Assembly: GCA_030066885.1 (NCBI GenBank) | Contig: JASJAT010000050.1 | Span: 1 to 45,729, forward strand | Direction: 5' to 3' | Length of the DNA stretch: 45,729 nucleotides | From: Arenicellales bacterium | Lineage (GTDB): Bacteria > Pseudomonadota > Gammaproteobacteria > Arenicellales > JAANXG01 | Shown here: piece by piece, positions 13,977 through 23,246 of the stretch | Layout: every line of letters starts with the position of its first letter | Numbering within the stretch: the stretch's first letter is position 1 | Translations under genes and position numbers: made by a program | Notes under the pieces: model-generated | Seen by the model: the letters and a program-made list of their open reading frames with translations, nothing else | The model's database searches: none | Told to the model about the DNA's origin: nothing

Positions 13977-14930
13977 ATGGAAGAAAAACCACTGGGAGAT
14001 CATGCTTTTACGTCCACAAATCCGCATGATCGTGCAGCGGATGCTGCGTATGCAGGGGCGCTCAGCTTTGGCAGGCGCAGGTATAGCAAAGATCTGGCAG
14101 GTGTTGACGTGGCTGTCACCGGTGTTCCCTTCGATACAGCGACGACCAACCGACCGGGTACACGATTTGGCCCGCGTGCACTCAGAGCGGCGTCAAGTAT
14201 GGTTGTTGCAGAACGCAGACCTTGGCCTTGGCGTTTCGATCCATTTGGTACATTAGTAGTAATTGACTATGGTGATTGTGTATTTGATTTCGGTCGCCCG
14301 GCCCAAGTGCCCGAAGAGATACGCAATCATTTTACTTCAATAATAGAGCATGGGGTCGCAACGCTTGCGCTGGGGGGAGATCACTTTGCAACTTACCCCA
14401 TTCTGCAAGCGTACACCAAAAGATATGGGCCGCTGTCGCTGCTACATTTCGATGCACACCACGATACCTGGACAGATGCTGAGGGCAGAATTGATCACGG
14501 CACAATGTTTTTTCATGCCGCACAGGATGAAACGATAGTTCCCGAACGTTCAGCACAAGTTGGATTACGTACACCTAACGATGAATTAATCGGTTTTAAC
14601 ATCTTCGACGCCCGCTTTGTTCACAGCCAAGGGACCGAGGCAGTCTGCCGAAAACTAAGAAACGTTCTTGGTGATCATCCTGTGTATTTAACATTTGATA
14701 TAGACTGTCTTGACCCTTGTTTTGCCCCAGGCACAGGAACACCCGTTTGCGGCGGACTCAGTTCGTTTCAGGCGTTGGAGATCCTTCGAGGACTAAGTGG
14801 TATTAATCTTGTTGGCATGGACATTATGGAAGTTGCCCCGGCATATGACGTTGGGGAGATTACCGCGTTGGCTGGTGCAACCTTAGCCACGGAAATGTTA
14901 TGTCTGTTTGCTGAAAATCCCGCTCGTTAA
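13977..14930 (+). CDS. speB: Agmatinase
   Basis: Hydrolyses agmatine to putrescine and urea in the cytosol, using two manganese ions. The 317-residue protein has the full ureohydrolase metal set: His136 (GGDH), Asp159, His161 and Asp163 (DAHHD), and Asp241 and Asp243 (DIDCLDP). The family end motif (GMDIMEVAPAYD) is present near residue 280. It is divergent from a four-gene block for putrescine breakdown on the other strand, so it probably feeds that pathway. The N-terminal 20 residues are longer and more polar than in typical SpeB. A separate, more GbuA-like paralogue lies at 43099. Confidence 0.92.
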   Translation: MEEKPLGDHAFTSTNPHDRAADAAYAGALSFGRRRYSKDLAGVDVAVTGVPFDTATTNRPGTRFGPRALRAASSMVVAERRPWPWRFDPFGTLVVIDYGDCVFDFGRPAQVPEEIRNHFTSIIEHGVATLALGGDHFATYPILQAYTKRYGPLSLLHFDAHHDTWTDAEGRIDHGTMFFHAAQDETIVPERSAQVGLRTPNDELIGFNIFDARFVHSQGTEAVCRKLRNVLGDHPVYLTFDIDCLDPCFAPGTGTPVCGGLSSFQALEILRGLSGINLVGMDIMEVAPAYDVGEITALAGATLATEMLCLFAENPAR

Positions 14931-14970
14931 CCGTCGTTAAATCGATTGGGCGGGGGCAGATTCAAGTCCG

Positions 14971-16341
14971 TCAGCTATTCCTCAGATACCAATCGAACTC
15001 CAAAGGTGTGATCTCCCTCGAAAACAATTCATATTCTTGCTGCTTGATCGCCGAATAAGCACTGCAAAAATCTTGGCCTAGGTAGGAGGGAAGTACTTTT
15101 GCGGTATTAAAGCTTTCGATCGCCTTTTGCCAGCTATTAGGCATGGTGGTGTCGATAGGCTGATTGTGAGCATCGCCGGTTGTGATCGGCGGTGGCTCCA
15201 GGTTATTGGTCAGGCCGTGATGTATCCCGGCTAATACGCTCGCCGTCAACAAGTAGGGATTGGTATCAGCACCGGAGACTCGGTGCTCGATACGTGTTGC
15301 TGTTGAATTGCCGGATGGAATTCGCACCGCGACCGTTCGGTTGTTGTATCCCCAATTCAGGTTTAACGGCGTAAACATCCCTTTGACGAAGCGGCGGTAC
15401 GAATTGGCGCCGGGTGCGTAAATCAGCATCGATTCACTCATGATATCGATTAGTCCCGCAATCGCGTTTCTCAACTGGATGTTGTTAACGCCACCCTGCC
15501 CGAAAATATTGTTACCACTTTTATCCATCAGGCTTACATGGATATGGGTGCCGTTGCCCGCCGAGTGTTGGAAGGGTTTAGGCATGAACGTCGCGCAATA
15601 GCCATGCTGTTCAGCAACACCCTTAATAAGTCTCTTCAGCAGCAAGCCATGACTGCACGCGAGCTGTGCGTTGGCTTGGTGACGTAGGTTGATTTCATAT
15701 TGCCCCGGTGCATACTCTGCAACGGCCACGTTTGCAGGTATTTGTTGAATACGCGTGGCGTGCATTATGCCGTCAATGAAATCGCCGTAGTCGTCCAGGT
15801 CAGTGATGCTGTATACCTGAGTTTTATGTTGGCGTTTACCTGTAACCGGGGAGATGGTGGCCAACGCTTCATTATTCAGGGCTTGTTCACGATCTATCAA
15901 ATAAAACTCCATTTCTATTGCAACGACCGGTGTCAACCCAATCTCTTCAAAACGATTTGTCAGGTTGTCGATGATCGTTTGAGGATCGCCCGGGTAAGGC
16001 GTACCCGGGGGCTCCTGCATGATCATTTGTACCTGGGCCGCCGCTCTTTTTTTCCACGGGGTACGGTAAATCGTGTTGCTTAGAGGTACGCACCGACAAT
16101 CCTTATCTCCCGTAAGTATGCCGATATCTGAGTAGTCAGAGGTGGCCCCGGTAATATCCGAAGCAAACAAAGATTTAGCCAAAAGAATTCCGTCTTCGTA
16201 GACATGGGTAAGTGCATCCGGGTAAACACGCTTGCCTCGAAAGACCCCGTTCAAATCGGCAATGAGTAAGTCAATAGACTCTATGTCGGAGTTTTCTTTT
16301 AAGAAGGTCTCTGCTTCGCTTCTGTCCGCGATGTCTATCAT
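14971..16341 (-). CDS. puuA: Gamma-glutamylputrescine synthetase family (SpuI/PuuA type)
   Basis: ATP-dependent ligation of glutamate to putrescine, the first step of the gamma-glutamylated putrescine route. The 456-residue protein has the glutamine synthetase fold: an N-terminal beta-grasp with LLIADLNGVFRGKR near 26-39, the metal Glu of EMEFYL, and NGTHIHVS. The motifs NSYRRF and NNRTVAVRIP also match the family. It lacks the adenylylation tail of GlnA. The N-terminus matches P. aeruginosa SpuI more closely than SpuB. It follows the oxidoreductase gene by 14 bp, so the two share an mRNA. The substrate is inferred from similarity and neighbours. Confidence 0.88.
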   Translation of the reverse strand: MIDIADRSEAETFLKENSDIESIDLLIADLNGVFRGKRVYPDALTHVYEDGILLAKSLFASDITGATSDYSDIGILTGDKDCRCVPLSNTIYRTPWKKRAAAQVQMIMQEPPGTPYPGDPQTIIDNLTNRFEEIGLTPVVAIEMEFYLIDREQALNNEALATISPVTGKRQHKTQVYSITDLDDYGDFIDGIMHATRIQQIPANVAVAEYAPGQYEINLRHQANAQLACSHGLLLKRLIKGVAEQHGYCATFMPKPFQHSAGNGTHIHVSLMDKSGNNIFGQGGVNNIQLRNAIAGLIDIMSESMLIYAPGANSYRRFVKGMFTPLNLNWGYNNRTVAVRIPSGNSTATRIEHRVSGADTNPYLLTASVLAGIHHGLTNNLEPPPITTGDAHNQPIDTTMPNSWQKAIESFNTAKVLPSYLGQDFCSAYSAIKQQEYELFSREITPLEFDWYLRNS

Positions 16342-16355
16342 TACGGTCCCCGGTT

Positions 16356-17648
16356 TTAAAGCTTATCTCTTAAGCTGTAATAGAGCATGCCTAGAACCAG
16401 TCCCGGCCACCTTAGATAATGGCCGCCAGGGAAAGAGGCCGTGGGTATTTTCTCGAAGGTATCAAATTTTTCTGCGTTTCCCGCAATAGCCTGCGCTAGT
16501 AATTTGCCGGCTAGAGTGGCCATGGCCACGCCGTGGCCAGAGTAACCTTGAGCGTAAAACACATTACTCGCTAATCGTCCGAAACTAGGCAGGCGATTCA
16601 TGGTGACGGCAAGTGTCCCACCCCACGCGTAGTCAATTCGGGCGCGTTCGAGCTGTGGATAGATCTTGAGCATATATTTGCGTACGAATGACTTGATATC
16701 ACTTGGAAACCTATGGGTGTAGTTTTCACCGCCACCGAACAACAAACGTTTATCAGCGGAAAGACGGAAATAGTTAATCACGAATTTGGAATCGGACACG
16801 GCCACGTCGTCTCGAATTAGTGCATGTGCGTCGACTTTTTCAAAAGGTTCCGTAGCAAGTATGAAATTATTGATGGGCATGATCTTGCTTCGTATCCTGG
16901 GTTCGAGTTTTCCCAGGTAACCATTACAGCCAAGCACTAAGAAGTCAGCTGAAACTGTTCCTCGTGATGTCTCAACCAGGACGTTTTGTGAAGTCGAGTA
17001 CCGTGTCACACGGGTATTTTCGAATATTTTGACACTGGCATTAGCCCCCGCTTGCGCCAGTCCCAAGGCGTAGTTCAGAGGGTGTAGATGACCTGCATCG
17101 GTATCAAGCCAGCCACCGTAATATGCTTCGGTACCGAGCATCTGCCGCATCTCCGTGGTGGAGACAATTTTCGCATATTCATATGCGTAGTCGCGATGCA
17201 ATTTCTCAACGTAGCCATGCGCGTGTTTAACATAAGAAGCCTTATGCATCGGGTGTAGAACCCCTGGCTTGAAATCACATTGAATCTCGTGCTTCTTGAT
17301 TAGTCCTTTGACCGTTTTCTTTGATTGTTCCGCAAGTTCCCAGAGGTCCCGGGCGTGTTGAGCACCGAGCAACTCCTCCAGCTCGTCTTGGGACTTGCGC
17401 TGTCCACTGCCCACCTGGCCACCGTTACGTCCAGATGCGCCCCAACCGACACGTTTGGCTTCCAACAACACCACATCATATCCCTGTTCGGCCAGGTGCA
17501 GCGCGCTGGACAGGCCGGTGAAGCCCCCCCCAATCACACACACGTCACAAGTGACTGTATCAACTAAAGTGGGATACTCTGAAACAGAATTTGCCGTTGC
17601 CACGTAGTAAGAATCGACATGTTGATGATATGTCGTGTTCATAGTCAA
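16356..17648 (-). CDS. puuB: FAD-dependent gamma-glutamylputrescine oxidase (PuuB type)
   Basis: Oxidises gamma-glutamylputrescine to the gamma-glutamyl aminobutyraldehyde. The 430-residue protein has an N-terminal dinucleotide-binding motif (CVIGGGFTGLSSALHLAE near 38-55), then the DAO-family signature VGWGASGRNGGQVGSGQ near 67-83. The C-terminal FAD-contact segment is YAQGYSGHGVAMA. Length and motifs fit PuuB/OrdL. It is 14 bp upstream of the SpuI/PuuA gene and about 238 bp after spuC, a gap that carries an AT-rich inverted repeat. No aldehyde dehydrogenase (PuuC) or amidohydrolase (PuuD) gene is in the window, so these steps must be encoded elsewhere. Confidence 0.88.
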   Translation of the reverse strand: MTMNTTYHQHVDSYYVATANSVSEYPTLVDTVTCDVCVIGGGFTGLSSALHLAEQGYDVVLLEAKRVGWGASGRNGGQVGSGQRKSQDELEELLGAQHARDLWELAEQSKKTVKGLIKKHEIQCDFKPGVLHPMHKASYVKHAHGYVEKLHRDYAYEYAKIVSTTEMRQMLGTEAYYGGWLDTDAGHLHPLNYALGLAQAGANASVKIFENTRVTRYSTSQNVLVETSRGTVSADFLVLGCNGYLGKLEPRIRSKIMPINNFILATEPFEKVDAHALIRDDVAVSDSKFVINYFRLSADKRLLFGGGENYTHRFPSDIKSFVRKYMLKIYPQLERARIDYAWGGTLAVTMNRLPSFGRLASNVFYAQGYSGHGVAMATLAGKLLAQAIAGNAEKFDTFEKIPTASFPGGHYLRWPGLVLGMLYYSLRDKL

Positions 17649-17735
17649 AAGTGCAAAGTTGAAAGTAAAAAGTGAAATATCAAAACCTAAAGCACTTAAT
17701 CAAAATTGGGTTCTTTAAACTTTCATCCTTTTAAC
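17641..17735. repeat. AT-rich inverted repeat, copy 2
   Basis: AAAGTTGAAAGTAAAAAGTG on the left and CTTTAAACTTTCATCCTTTT on the right are imperfect inverted arms. It lies directly upstream of puuB and overlaps its first codons. It may interrupt or modulate transcription between spuC and puuB. Confidence 0.45.
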
Positions 17736-17886
17736 TATCTTCTGCACAGCTCGACGCCTCGATTTCCGCTAGAGACCGGCAGAAATGATGCTCGTGAGAG
17801 TAACGTAACTAAGAGCCACTACGCTGGCTCGAGCAACAATCAGTCGTTTCTTCGACAGGCAACTCAAAAGCTCCCGTGAAGTCAAT

Positions 17887-19272
17887 TCAACTAGAGGTAT
17901 TGTCGAGCATGTGTTGCGTCAGATCTAAACACTTGCCGGCCAATTCAACCAGTTCGTCTACTTGTTCCTTTTGTATGATGAGGGACGGAGACACAACCAT
18001 CTTATCAGCAACGGCACGCATGACGAGACCGTTCTCGATACAAATATCCCGACACCGGTTTCCGACCTCGAGCTTAGGATCAAAAAACTCACGTTCGTTT
18101 TTGTCTTTCACGAGCTCCAAGGCACCTAGTAGCCCCAGACTTCGTGCTTCACCTACCAGGGGATGTGCTTCCAGTTCCGCCCACTTCTTTTTAAAGTACG
18201 GTCCTATTTCATCCCTCACCCGTGTGACTATATTCTCTCGCTGCATAATTTTTATGTTTTCTACAGCTACTGCCGCCGCCACCGGGTGGCCCGAGTAGGT
18301 AAAACCATGAGCAAACTCCCCACCTTTATCCACCAACGTTTCGGCGATTTTGTCACTCACCATTACGCCACCTATGGGTAAATAACCGGAGGACAATCCT
18401 TTCGCCATAGGCATCAAATCCGGCGCTATTTCATAGTAGTCCGATCCAAACCACTCCCCGGTCCGGCCGAAACCACAAATAACTTCGTCTGCGACTAACA
18501 ATATTCCATATTCCGCGCAGATCTTTGTGACTTCCGGCCAATATGTTTCCGGAGGTATGATTACACCACCGGCGCCTTGGATTGGCTCGGCAATAAAAGC
18601 GGCGACCTTATCTACCCCGAGTTGCTCGATTTTCTCGGCTAGTGCACGTGCAGCTTTGATCCCAAATTGCTCCGGACTTAAATCTCCGCCCTCCTCATAC
18701 CAATGGGGTTGCATAATATGTTCGACCCCGGGCAGCAGAACGACACTTTGGTCGTGCATGGCTTGCATGCCACCTAACGTTCCGGCGGCAACAGTGCTAC
18801 CGTGGTAGGCGTTGTACCGACTGATGATAATTTGTTTCTCGGGCTGGCCGAGTAAATCCCAATACCGGCGGACCATACGTACCACAGTATCGTTGGCTTC
18901 CGACCCAGAGCAGGTAAAGAACACGTGGTTTAGATGTTGTTGGGTGATTTCCGAAAGCATCCGGCTGAGTTCCACACTCGGGGGGTGTGTGGTCTGGAAG
19001 AAATTGTTGTAGTAGGGTAGTTGCTGTATCTGTTCGCTAGCCACTTGTGCCATTTCTCGTCGTCCATAACCAATGTTAACGCACCACAGTCCAGCCATTC
19101 CGTCCAGAATTCGATTGCCGTCCGAATCCCATAGGTAAACACCCTCTGCACGGACAATAATTCGACTGCCCTTCCGTTTCAGCGCCTTGTAATCAGTAAA
19201 TGGATGCAAGTGGTGACGGCTGTCAAGTTCTTGCCACTCGGATGTTGCTGCTTGTGTATTAGCATTGTTCAT
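17887..19272 (-). CDS. spuC: Putrescine-pyruvate aminotransferase
   Basis: Class III PLP enzyme that transfers the amino group of putrescine or related diamines to pyruvate, giving aminobutyraldehyde and alanine. The 461-residue sequence follows P. aeruginosa SpuC throughout: HHLHPFTDYK, GLWCVNIGYGR and HVFFTCSGSEAND for phosphate binding, VADEVICGFGRTGEWFGS for the PLP aspartate, and MAKGLSSGYLP with the Schiff-base lysine. It lies 56 bp after spuB and is likely co-transcribed with it. With the oxidase downstream, the cell appears able to deaminate putrescine directly or after glutamylation. Confidence 0.92.
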   Translation of the reverse strand: MNNANTQAATSEWQELDSRHHLHPFTDYKALKRKGSRIIVRAEGVYLWDSDGNRILDGMAGLWCVNIGYGRREMAQVASEQIQQLPYYNNFFQTTHPPSVELSRMLSEITQQHLNHVFFTCSGSEANDTVVRMVRRYWDLLGQPEKQIIISRYNAYHGSTVAAGTLGGMQAMHDQSVVLLPGVEHIMQPHWYEEGGDLSPEQFGIKAARALAEKIEQLGVDKVAAFIAEPIQGAGGVIIPPETYWPEVTKICAEYGILLVADEVICGFGRTGEWFGSDYYEIAPDLMPMAKGLSSGYLPIGGVMVSDKIAETLVDKGGEFAHGFTYSGHPVAAAVAVENIKIMQRENIVTRVRDEIGPYFKKKWAELEAHPLVGEARSLGLLGALELVKDKNEREFFDPKLEVGNRCRDICIENGLVMRAVADKMVVSPSLIIQKEQVDELVELAGKCLDLTQHMLDNTSS

Positions 19273-19328
19273 TTGGTTTCATTCCTTTCCGGTGTTAAAG
19301 ACAAGCCGAGTCAAAAAGCCCGTCAATA

Positions 19329-20666
19329 TCATACATTCAATAGTAGGTATTCCCTTTCCCAAGGGCTTATTACCCGCATGAAAGTCTCAAATTCAGTCTC
19401 TTTGATCGCTGTATACACTTTAGTGAACTTCGATCCGAGTACATTCTGTAGAGGTTCGCTTTCGTTAAGTAACCCCAGGGCTTCGAATAAATCATGGGGT
19501 AGTTCTATAGGAAGCTCGTAGGCACTGCTTTCCAGAGGGTCGGTGGGTTTAAGCATTTCCTTCATGCCTAGATAGCCACAAGCCAGTGAAGCTGCGATCG
19601 CAATGTACGGATTGGCATCGGCGGAAGCAACTCTGTTTTCTACACGGCGAGCCTGTGCTTCAGAGTGTGGCACTCTGAGCCCCACGGTCCTATTGTCATA
19701 TCCCCACTGTAGATTGATAGGTGCAGCGCCATACCGAACGATGCGTCTGTAAGAATTGACATAAGGTGACAGAAACGACATCGCAGCAGGCAAGTACTTT
19801 TGTAGGCCCGCAATATGAGCGTAGAACGCGGCATTGGCGTTACCCTGTTCGTCGCTGAAAATATTCTTTTTAGTCTTTACGTCTATCACGCTCTGGTGGA
19901 TATGCATGGCGCTACCCGGCTGATCTTCCATGGGCTTAGCCATGAATGTTGCGTAAACGCTGTTTTTGAATGCGGCCTCTCGCATCGTTCGCTTGAACAG
20001 GAATGCCTGGTCGGCCAGGACTAATGGATCGCCATGCAATAAATTGATTTCCATTTGAGCTGCGCCCATCTCATGGATCAGGTTGTCGATCTCAATACCC
20101 TGTGCTTCACAGTAGTTATAAACGTCTTCAAACAGAAGATCGAATTCGTTGACGGCATCGATGCTATAGGCTTGACTGCCTATTTCAGGCCGGCCAGAAC
20201 GGCCGGCGGGAGGTTCGAGAGGGTAGTCGGGATCCAGGTTTGGCTTAACTAAATAAAACTCCAGCTCCGGAGCGATAATCGGTTGCCAACCTTCTTCATT
20301 GTAGAGATTGATGATTTTCCGCAACACGTGTCGGGGTGCAAGTTCCACCGCGCTGCCATCCAGATAGTAGCTATCGTGAATGACTTGAGCGGTCGGCTCC
20401 TTGGCCCAAGGCACCGGGCGCACAGTATCAGGGTCCGGACGCATGGACATGTCGATATCGGTGGGATTCGCGATATCGTAAGCGCGTTCAGCATAGCTAC
20501 CGGTTACCGTCTGCGTAAAAATGCTTTCTGGTAATCGCATGCCGCCTTCGTTGGCGAATTTATCGGCAGGCATGATCTTGCCGCGGCTTACCCCCGACAT
20601 GTCGGGCACGATACACTCGACTTCGGTTATTTCATTCGCCTTTAACCATTCTTTAAAGTTTTCCAT
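19329..20666 (-). CDS. spuB: Glutamine synthetase family polyamine ligase (SpuB type)
   Basis: Glutamate-polyamine ligase of the glutamine synthetase fold. The 445-residue protein starts WLKANEITEVECIVPDMSGVSRGKI-like, as in P. aeruginosa SpuB. It carries the metal and nucleotide motifs PELEFYL, GSAMHIHQS, NSYRRIVRYG and DNRTVGLRVP, and ends WEREYLLLNV, again typical of SpuB. It heads the minus-strand block spuB-spuC-puuB-spuI. The two ligases here (this one and 14971) probably differ in substrate, for example diaminopropane or putrescine versus spermidine; this split is inferred from the Pseudomonas paralogues. Confidence 0.9.
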   Translation of the reverse strand: MENFKEWLKANEITEVECIVPDMSGVSRGKIMPADKFANEGGMRLPESIFTQTVTGSYAERAYDIANPTDIDMSMRPDPDTVRPVPWAKEPTAQVIHDSYYLDGSAVELAPRHVLRKIINLYNEEGWQPIIAPELEFYLVKPNLDPDYPLEPPAGRSGRPEIGSQAYSIDAVNEFDLLFEDVYNYCEAQGIEIDNLIHEMGAAQMEINLLHGDPLVLADQAFLFKRTMREAAFKNSVYATFMAKPMEDQPGSAMHIHQSVIDVKTKKNIFSDEQGNANAAFYAHIAGLQKYLPAAMSFLSPYVNSYRRIVRYGAAPINLQWGYDNRTVGLRVPHSEAQARRVENRVASADANPYIAIAASLACGYLGMKEMLKPTDPLESSAYELPIELPHDLFEALGLLNESEPLQNVLGSKFTKVYTAIKETEFETFMRVISPWEREYLLLNV

Positions 20667-21117
20667 TTTTGTGTGTCAGGATTCTACGGTCAATAACGGG
20701 TCGATTCCGATCCTTAGCGTGGTGTTCAAATTCCCATTGATCGCGATAGAACCCAGCCAACTGTGATCACAAAAATAACTCTTGTCAAACAAAAACTGGC
20801 TAATTTCGGAACCCAGTACGTGGAGAAGACGCCCTGGTATTCGAGCGAAGGCCGGTAATTTAGCCTATCATGATAAGCAGAGTAATAAGTATATACGGGG
20901 CTGCCGTAGAAGGGGTTATTCTAGCTGCTAAACTACAAAACAAAAGTAGTTGAGTAACAACTCACGACGACAAAGCCGGTAGCGTCCGTCACACTTATAG
21001 TTGTGTTTGTGGGAGAAAAGCGATGGTGAACCTATATGCAGGACTACGCGCACGCCACAAAATGATCGATTTTTTGTTTATGTTAAGCAGTTGTCTCGCG
21101 ACGGTAGATCGAGTAGG
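20667..21117. other. Divergent intergenic region between spuB and mltD
   Basis: About 450 bp that should contain both promoters. On the minus strand a TTGACA hexamer lies about 120 bp before spuB (plus TGTCAA near 20785), beside the palindrome TGTGATCACA. A good -10 box at standard spacing is not evident. I see no ORF, RNA gene or terminator of note. Confidence 0.35.
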
Positions 21118-23217
21118 GTGCGCCCTTTGTCAACGTTGCAATTGTTCAGTTTGAACACATTCTTTAAGTTGGCTTTCAGCCGTCGTTATATATTACTAGC
21201 CTTGGTGTGTGCTTGGTGGCTGCCAGGCGTAGCACACGCCCTGCCGGTCGTCGATAAACACAACCTTAATTGTGGCAAAACCTTTCCGTGTCCGCCGGAA
21301 ATCCAGCGACGGGTCGATTTTTGGGTCATGGTTTTTCGAAAATGGAATACGGATCAAGTCATATTTCATGACGCTACACGACCGGAACGGGTTTATTCAG
21401 TAAAGAAAACGAAATTTACCTGTAGTCGTAGGAGGGCCGCAAAAAGTTTGGAGCGGGAGCGAACCCGCATCAAGAACGATTTGTCGCTTGTTGCCAAGAA
21501 GTTGACCCAAGCTGCTCCAAAATATACTAAAGAGCAGGCAGCGTTGCTGACATTGTTTCCAAGCAAGAATGCAAAAGAAGTGCGTCGGGCGGCCCATAAC
21601 GTACGTTGTCAACAGGGAAATCGTGATCGCTTTCTCGAAGCATTGAAGAGATACGAGTTTTACAAAGACCACATATTGGTTGTTTTGCGCGAGGCCGGTC
21701 TTTCCGAAGACATCTTGTATCTGCCCTTCGTTGAGTCTGCCTACAATCCTAGGGCTTATTCGCGAGTCGGTGCCGCCGGGTTATGGCAGATTATGCCGCG
21801 AACTGCTCGGACTTTGGGATTGCAGTTGAGTGCAACGATTGATGAAAGATTCGACCCCGAAGCGGCCACAAGAGCCGCCGCCCGATACCTTCGTAGGGCT
21901 ACCGACAAGCTGACTGCCAAGGCGAAAGAAGTGGATCCCTCTGTAACCAATTCACAGATTAATCCTTTTGTCATCACGTCTTACAACTACGGAGTTTCCG
22001 GTATGTGGCGGGCAATCGATAAAATTGGCCCAGACTACATTGCCGTCCTGAATAAATATAAGTCCCGTAGCTTTCGTACCGCTGTTCGTAATTTTTACGC
22101 GAGCTTCTTAGCTGCTCGCTACGTGGCTCAGAACGCGCAGAAATACTTTGGCGATTTTCGAATAGACGATGAATTCCGCTATTCAGTTGTGGTGTTGAAA
22201 AGGCCAACTTCTACAGAGCGCGTCAGCAAGGTGTTCGGCGTATCCAAAGACAAGATTAAAAAGTTAAATCCTGCATTAACGAGAAATGTATGGAAAGGTT
22301 GGCGATTGATTCCAGATGGGTATTCTTTGCACTTGCCCTATAAGAGCGATCAGTGGCAAAAGCAGGTTGCTAAGCTTGACAAATTGAAACCTGAATCCCC
22401 ACTGCTTAGCGGTAATCAGTACGTGGTTGTTCGAGGTGATACAGCGTGTGAAATAGCTCGGATTCACGGGGTCAAGTGCCGTGATCTGATTCAGCTAAAT
22501 AACCTGGGTCGCCGTGCATTGATCCGTGTGGGTCAAAAACTGGAAATACCGGCCAAACACAAGCCGGCTACGCAAGTCGCTAGCACAGCGAAAGCCAAAA
22601 CGGTCCAGGTCGCCGAGGCGGAATCCACGAAAGTTAACAGTACCAAACCGACAAAGAATTCTCTCACTCAGAGCAAATCAGCCGCACCCAAATCCGAGCG
22701 CACCCAGGACGCCAATGGAGTTTATCGAAAGCTGGTCGAAAACATTTCCGTCGACGTGGCGGCCGGCCGAAAAAATGGTAGGTGGGTGTTCAGTATCGTT
22801 GTCGAGCCCGAAGAAACCATGGGACACTACGCCGATTGGCTCGGCATAGGCAGTACTCGGGCCATCCGCAAGCTGAATGGAATCAGCAGCTCGACCCAAA
22901 TCCGGGTAGGCAAGAGGATTCAACTACCGGTTAAGACCGATGACCAGGTAAAGGGATTCGAGGCGAAACGAAACGAGTATCATCGTACACTGGTCGATGA
23001 GTTCCAGCAGCACTATGAAATCCTTGAAGTAGAGCAGTACCGGGTAAAAAGTGGCGACAGTATGTGGAAGATTGCACAGGATCATGAATTACCCTACTGG
23101 GTGCTGACCAGGTTAAATCCGCAGGCCAAGACACCTGCAATTGGTGATACTTTGGCTGTACCTGTAGCGAAGGCCCGCAAGCCGTCCAAGGAGCCGCCCA
23201 ACACAAAGGGGGGTTAA
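21118..23217 (+). CDS. mltD: Membrane-bound lytic murein transglycosylase D with LysM domains
   Basis: Cleaves glycan strands of peptidoglycan in the periplasm. I chose GTG 21118 because it places a typical signal peptide (RRYILLALVCAWWLPGVAHA) near the N-terminus; the frame is open back to TTG 21001, which would add 39 unlikely residues. The SLT catalytic core has the Glu in PFVESAYNP, followed by GAAGLWQIMPRTA and the NYG motif. C-terminal to it are LysM-like repeats: one near FGVSKDKIKKLNP, a clear one near VVVRGDTACEIARIHGVK, a divergent one near EETMGHYADWLGI, and a last one near YRVKSGDSMWKIAQ. The last two are separated by a polar linker from the first pair. The signal has no lipobox cysteine. 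Confidence 0.88.
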   Translation: MRPLSTLQLFSLNTFFKLAFSRRYILLALVCAWWLPGVAHALPVVDKHNLNCGKTFPCPPEIQRRVDFWVMVFRKWNTDQVIFHDATRPERVYSVKKTKFTCSRRRAAKSLERERTRIKNDLSLVAKKLTQAAPKYTKEQAALLTLFPSKNAKEVRRAAHNVRCQQGNRDRFLEALKRYEFYKDHILVVLREAGLSEDILYLPFVESAYNPRAYSRVGAAGLWQIMPRTARTLGLQLSATIDERFDPEAATRAAARYLRRATDKLTAKAKEVDPSVTNSQINPFVITSYNYGVSGMWRAIDKIGPDYIAVLNKYKSRSFRTAVRNFYASFLAARYVAQNAQKYFGDFRIDDEFRYSVVVLKRPTSTERVSKVFGVSKDKIKKLNPALTRNVWKGWRLIPDGYSLHLPYKSDQWQKQVAKLDKLKPESPLLSGNQYVVVRGDTACEIARIHGVKCRDLIQLNNLGRRALIRVGQKLEIPAKHKPATQVASTAKAKTVQVAEAESTKVNSTKPTKNSLTQSKSAAPKSERTQDANGVYRKLVENISVDVAAGRKNGRWVFSIVVEPEETMGHYADWLGIGSTRAIRKLNGISSSTQIRVGKRIQLPVKTDDQVKGFEAKRNEYHRTLVDEFQQHYEILEVEQYRVKSGDSMWKIAQDHELPYWVLTRLNPQAKTPAIGDTLAVPVAKARKPSKEPPNTKGG

Positions 23218-23246
23218 GTTCATTGGCAGCAACTAGCAACTCGCTG

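Noticed and set aside
20775-20800. CRP-like site TGTGATCACA upstream of spuB
   Set aside because: The half-sites abut without the 6-bp spacer of a CRP site, so it was not listed as an operator.
21001-21117. N-terminal extension of MltD
   Set aside because: The open frame to TTG would put 60 polar residues before the signal peptide; a later GTG is more likely.
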